Assembly (NCBI GenBank): GCA_009786275.1
Contig: WQTL01000401.1
Location: 1-7,174 of the forward strand
DNA: 7,174 nt
Reading direction: 5' to 3'
Origin: Bacillota bacterium
GTDB taxonomy: Bacteria > Bacillota > Clostridia > Oscillospirales > Acutalibacteraceae
Below are positions 4,753 through 7,174 of the stretch, in pieces; positions within the stretch are counted from its first letter, which is position 1; each line of letters starts with the position of its first letter. Below the pieces are notes generated by a model. The model saw only the letters and a list, made by a program, of their open reading frames with translations, was not told the origin of the DNA and did not search any database. The translations under genes and the position numbers were made by a program.

Positions 4753-6996
4753 CTAAAGCTCAAGCGCCTGCTGCACTTCGCCCCGTTCCTCCGGCGTGGC
4801 CACCACCCCCGCCGCGGGCAAATTCTTCGTGCGGTAGCGCGCGGGGGTTTTCAGCTCGCCCTCAGTGTAGGTGTGCAAATCGACAATCCGGTGGTTCTTG
4901 CGCAGGGTCATCACGGCCACGCCCTGGGTGTCCTTGGTGGTCTTGGGGGCGATCGCGCCCGTGTGGAACAGCAGCATGCGCCCCGAGCTCGCGGCCAGCA
5001 GGCAATCGCCGTCGGCCTCCAGCTGCAGCGCCGCCGCCAGGGGGGATTTGTCGCTGTAGGCGCGGATGAGCTTTTTGCGGTTGGTCTTGGTGGCGTAGGC
5101 GGAAAGCTCCACCTTGGCGATTTTGCCGTTGTCGAAGGCGAAGAGCATATACCCGCCGTAGTCCCGCGTCACGGCCATATAGATCACGCTTTCGCCCTCG
5201 TCCATCTCCAGTTTGGCGGGCACGAAATCCCCCAGCACGCTGGCCTTGGTGTCCTCGAACTCCGCCGCGCCGGATTTATACACCTGGCATTTGTTCGTGA
5301 AGAACAGCAGGTCGCAGGCGTTGCCGGCTTCAATCGCCTGGGCGACGCCGTCGCCGTCCTTGCATTTCTGCTGGTCGTTCATGCGCAGGCTGGCCGGGGT
5401 GATCTTCTTGAAATACCCCTCGCGGGTGAGGAACAGCGTCGCCGGGTAGTCCTCCACGGTCTGCTCCACGGTGGCCTCGGGCAGCTCCTCGGCGTAGACG
5501 AGCTCGCTGCGGCGCGGCTTGCCATGGGCCCTGGCGATTTCCTCCAGCTCCCTGATCATGATGTTCTTGACCTTGCGCTCCGAGCCCAAGATGCCCTCCA
5601 TCTCGGCGATATCCTTCCGGAGCTGCTCGATATCCGCCGTGCGCTTGAGGATGAACTCGCGGTTGAGGTGCCGCAGCTTGATCTCCGCCACGTATTCCGC
5701 CTGCACCTGGTCGATGCCGAAGGCGATCATCAGGTTGGGCACGACCTCGCTCTCCTCGTCGGTCTCGCGGATGACGCGGACGGCCTTGTCGATGTCCAGC
5801 AGAATTTTCGCCAGGCCCTCCAGCAGGTGGAGCTTCTCCTTGGCTTTATTTAAGTCGAAGCCCACGCGCCTGCGGATGCAGCCCGTGCGGAAGGTGATCC
5901 ATTCGCCCAGCAGCTCCCGCACGCCCATCACCCGGGGGCTCCCGTTGATCAGCACGTTGAAATTGCAGGAAAAGCTGTCCTCCAGCGTGGTGAGCTTGAA
6001 CAGCCGGGCCATGAGCTTGTCGGGGTCCGCGCCGCGCTTGAGGTCGATGGTGATCTTCAGGCCCGTGCGGTCGGTCTCGTCGCGGATATCGCTGATCTCT
6101 TTAATGGTGCCGGCCTTGGCGCGCTCGAGCACTTTGTCGATGATGGCCTCGGCGGTGGTCGTGGGGGGGATCTCGTAGACGTCCACGCAGTTGTTCGCTT
6201 TGTCGTAGGTATATTTCGCGCGCACGCGGAAGGTGCCCCTGCCGGTGTTGTAGATGCCCTCGAACAGCGCGCGCGAATACAGAACCTGCCCGCCGCCCAT
6301 GAAATCCGGGGCGGGCAGGGTGTCGATGATGTTATGGCCGGGGTCGCGGGCCAGGGCGATGGCCGTCTCGCAGACCTCCGCCAGGTTGAACGAGCAGATG
6401 CTGCTGGCCATGCCCACAGCGATGCCGCTGTTGAGGTTCACCAGCACGCAGGGGAAGCGCACGGGCAGGAGCCTGGGCTCCTTCATGGTGTTGTCGTAGT
6501 TATCCACGAAATCGACGGTGTCCTTGTCGATGTCGCGGAACAGCTCGGCGGCCATGGGGTCCAGCTTGGCCTCGGTGTAGCGCGAGGCGGCCCACATCAT
6601 GTCCCGGGAATACACCTTGCCGAAGTTGCCCTTGCTATCGACAAAGGGGTGCAGCAGGCGCTCGTAGCCCTTGGAAAGCAGCACCATGGTCTCGTAGATG
6701 GCGGCGTCCCCGTGGGGGTTCAGCTGCATGGTGCGCCCCACGATGTTCGCGCTCTTGCTGCGCGGGCCAGTCAGCAAACCCATCTTGTACATGGTATACA
6801 GGATCTTGCGGTGCGAGGGCTTGAACCCGTCGATTTCCGGGATGGCCCGGGACAGGATCACGCTCATGGCGTAGGGCATGTAGTTGTGCTCCATGGTCTC
6901 GGTCACGGGCTGCCGCACGACCTCCCCCGCGCCGAGGATGTGGGCGTTTTCGGGGGGGGCGTCTATCGACGCGGGCTTTTTGCGGGCTTTGGGCAT
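4753..6996 (-). CDS. parC: Type II topoisomerase subunit A, topoisomerase IV (ParC)-like
   Basis: This 747-residue protein is the DNA-cleaving subunit of a type II topoisomerase, working with an ATPase B subunit (expected upstream, not in the window) to pass one duplex through another. The breakage-reunion domain starts at MPYAMSVILSRAIPEIDGFKPSHRKIL (40-66). NPHGDAAIYETM (93-104) is the quinolone-pocket helix. Arg139-Tyr140 in AASRYTEAKLDP is the catalytic pair, and Ile200 in GMASSICSFN is the DNA-intercalating residue. The coiled-coil and C-gate region spans about 380-500, and a C-terminal pinwheel of blade repeats (LFLTREGYFKKIT, LFFTNKCQVYK, LFAFDNGKIAKV, LLAASSGRMLLF) begins near 519. 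I see no GyrA box (QRRGGKG-like), and the length suits ParC better than GyrA; hence the symbol, though a clostridial gyrase-like paralog is possible. The start ATG (6994-6996) has AAAGG nine bases upstream. No clear promoter is visible in the 178 bp to its right. Confidence 0.92.
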   Translation of the reverse strand: MPKARKKPASIDAPPENAHILGAGEVVRQPVTETMEHNYMPYAMSVILSRAIPEIDGFKPSHRKILYTMYKMGLLTGPRSKSANIVGRTMQLNPHGDAAIYETMVLLSKGYERLLHPFVDSKGNFGKVYSRDMMWAASRYTEAKLDPMAAELFRDIDKDTVDFVDNYDNTMKEPRLLPVRFPCVLVNLNSGIAVGMASSICSFNLAEVCETAIALARDPGHNIIDTLPAPDFMGGGQVLYSRALFEGIYNTGRGTFRVRAKYTYDKANNCVDVYEIPPTTTAEAIIDKVLERAKAGTIKEISDIRDETDRTGLKITIDLKRGADPDKLMARLFKLTTLEDSFSCNFNVLINGSPRVMGVRELLGEWITFRTGCIRRRVGFDLNKAKEKLHLLEGLAKILLDIDKAVRVIRETDEESEVVPNLMIAFGIDQVQAEYVAEIKLRHLNREFILKRTADIEQLRKDIAEMEGILGSERKVKNIMIRELEEIARAHGKPRRSELVYAEELPEATVEQTVEDYPATLFLTREGYFKKITPASLRMNDQQKCKDGDGVAQAIEAGNACDLLFFTNKCQVYKSGAAEFEDTKASVLGDFVPAKLEMDEGESVIYMAVTRDYGGYMLFAFDNGKIAKVELSAYATKTNRKKLIRAYSDKSPLAAALQLEADGDCLLAASSGRMLLFHTGAIAPKTTKDTQGVAVMTLRKNHRIVDLHTYTEGELKTPARYRTKNLPAAGVVATPEERGEVQQALEL

Positions 6997-7027
6997 GGTA
7001 ATAGGCCTTTCTTGTGTTTTCTCCCCC

Positions 7028-7061
7028 TGTCGCTGTGCGACATCCCCCTCAAGGAGGGGGA
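7028..7061. repeat. Paired perfect hairpins, candidate dispersed intergenic repeat
   Basis: Two hairpins abut: TGTCGC (7028-7033) with GCGACA (7037-7042), loop TGT; and TCCCCCTC (7043-7050) with GAGGGGGA (7054-7061), loop AAG. Both stems are perfect. This style of C/G-rich palindrome recurs between genes in high-GC gut Firmicutes as far as I recall. It lies in the 5' leader region of the topoisomerase gene, so it could also influence its RNA, but no terminator-type U run follows on the minus strand. Confidence 0.5.
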
Positions 7062-7141
7062 CAGGAGAGCGGTATTTCTATTGGGACGTTTCGCACGTGA
7101 GCTTGGTTGGCCGGAATCACGGTGAAGGCTACGCATAGCGC

Positions 7142-7174
7142 ACCTGCCTGCCTGCCCCCCTCATTGAGGGGGGA
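7142..7174. repeat. CCTG microsatellite and C-rich hairpin at the right edge
   Basis: A short CCTG run (7142-7154) is followed by CCCCCCTC (7155-7162) and GAGGGGGG (7166-7173) around the loop ATT, a perfect 8-bp stem. It closely resembles the hairpin at 7043-7061. Together they may mark the two ends of one roughly 130-bp element spanning 7043-7174, or two copies of a palindromic unit. The window ends immediately after it. Confidence 0.45.

Noticed and set aside
4699..5853. Open frame of 384 codons on the plus strand opposite the topoisomerase gene
   Set aside because: It is antisense to conserved topoisomerase sequence and has no independent motif.

Overview
The window reads like chromosome of a GC-rich, Gram-positive Firmicute, most likely a gut-type Clostridia lineage. 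The evidence is strong AGGAGG-type ribosome-binding sites, consensus sigma-A promoters, leader-RNA attenuators, a clostridial-style second topoisomerase A subunit and a membrane-anchored protein with a Thr-rich linker. The lineage is an inference; no taxonomic marker such as rRNA is present.

Layout from left to right. (1) The 5' part of a 3-methyladenine DNA glycosylase gene runs leftward off the edge (1-209, minus). (2) Facing away from it is a near-consensus extended -10 promoter (228-256). It drives an RNA leader with an 18-codon leader peptide (297-353), a GC-rich hairpin (371-397) and a 13-bp alternative pairing that would disrupt the hairpin. The leader precedes a tandem-domain GNAT acetyltransferase (423-1505, plus). 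This looks like ribosome-mediated attenuation. (3) A convergent three-gene operon lies on the minus strand: Gfo/Idh/MocA-type oxidoreductase (2738-3706), an unrecognised acidic protein (2109-2747) and a single-domain GNAT acetyltransferase (1403-2107). The genes overlap or nearly touch. The last one overlaps the 3' end of the tandem GNAT gene by 103 bp. (4) The operon has a perfect -10/-35 promoter spacing (3870-3898) and a leader of about 157 nt. The leader contains two near-identical 45/46-nt units, each able to fold as an H-type pseudoknot, then a terminator-like hairpin with a U-rich tail. A 9-bp antiterminator joins the second pseudoknot to the terminator. This is the architecture of a tandem-aptamer transcriptional riboswitch. 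I do not recognise its class, and it is the most interesting object here. (5) Just upstream of that promoter is a diverged 62-bp copy of the oxidoreductase gene start, cut off after 16 codons. (6) Next comes an AT-rich gene for a membrane-anchored extracellular protein (3983-4729, minus), 23 bp after the end of (7) a topoisomerase IV/gyrase A-like subunit (4753-6996, minus). (8) The right edge (7021-7174) holds C-rich perfect hairpins that look like a dispersed intergenic repeat.

How the genes may work together. The minus-strand operon is probably a small metabolic or detoxification unit (oxidoreductase plus acetyltransferase) controlled by a ligand-sensing leader. The tandem GNAT is probably controlled by translation of its leader peptide, a logic familiar from antibiotic-response genes, but its substrate cannot be read from sequence. 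The AT-rich gene and the truncated oxidoreductase copy mark the stretch between the topoisomerase and the operon as a place of past rearrangement.
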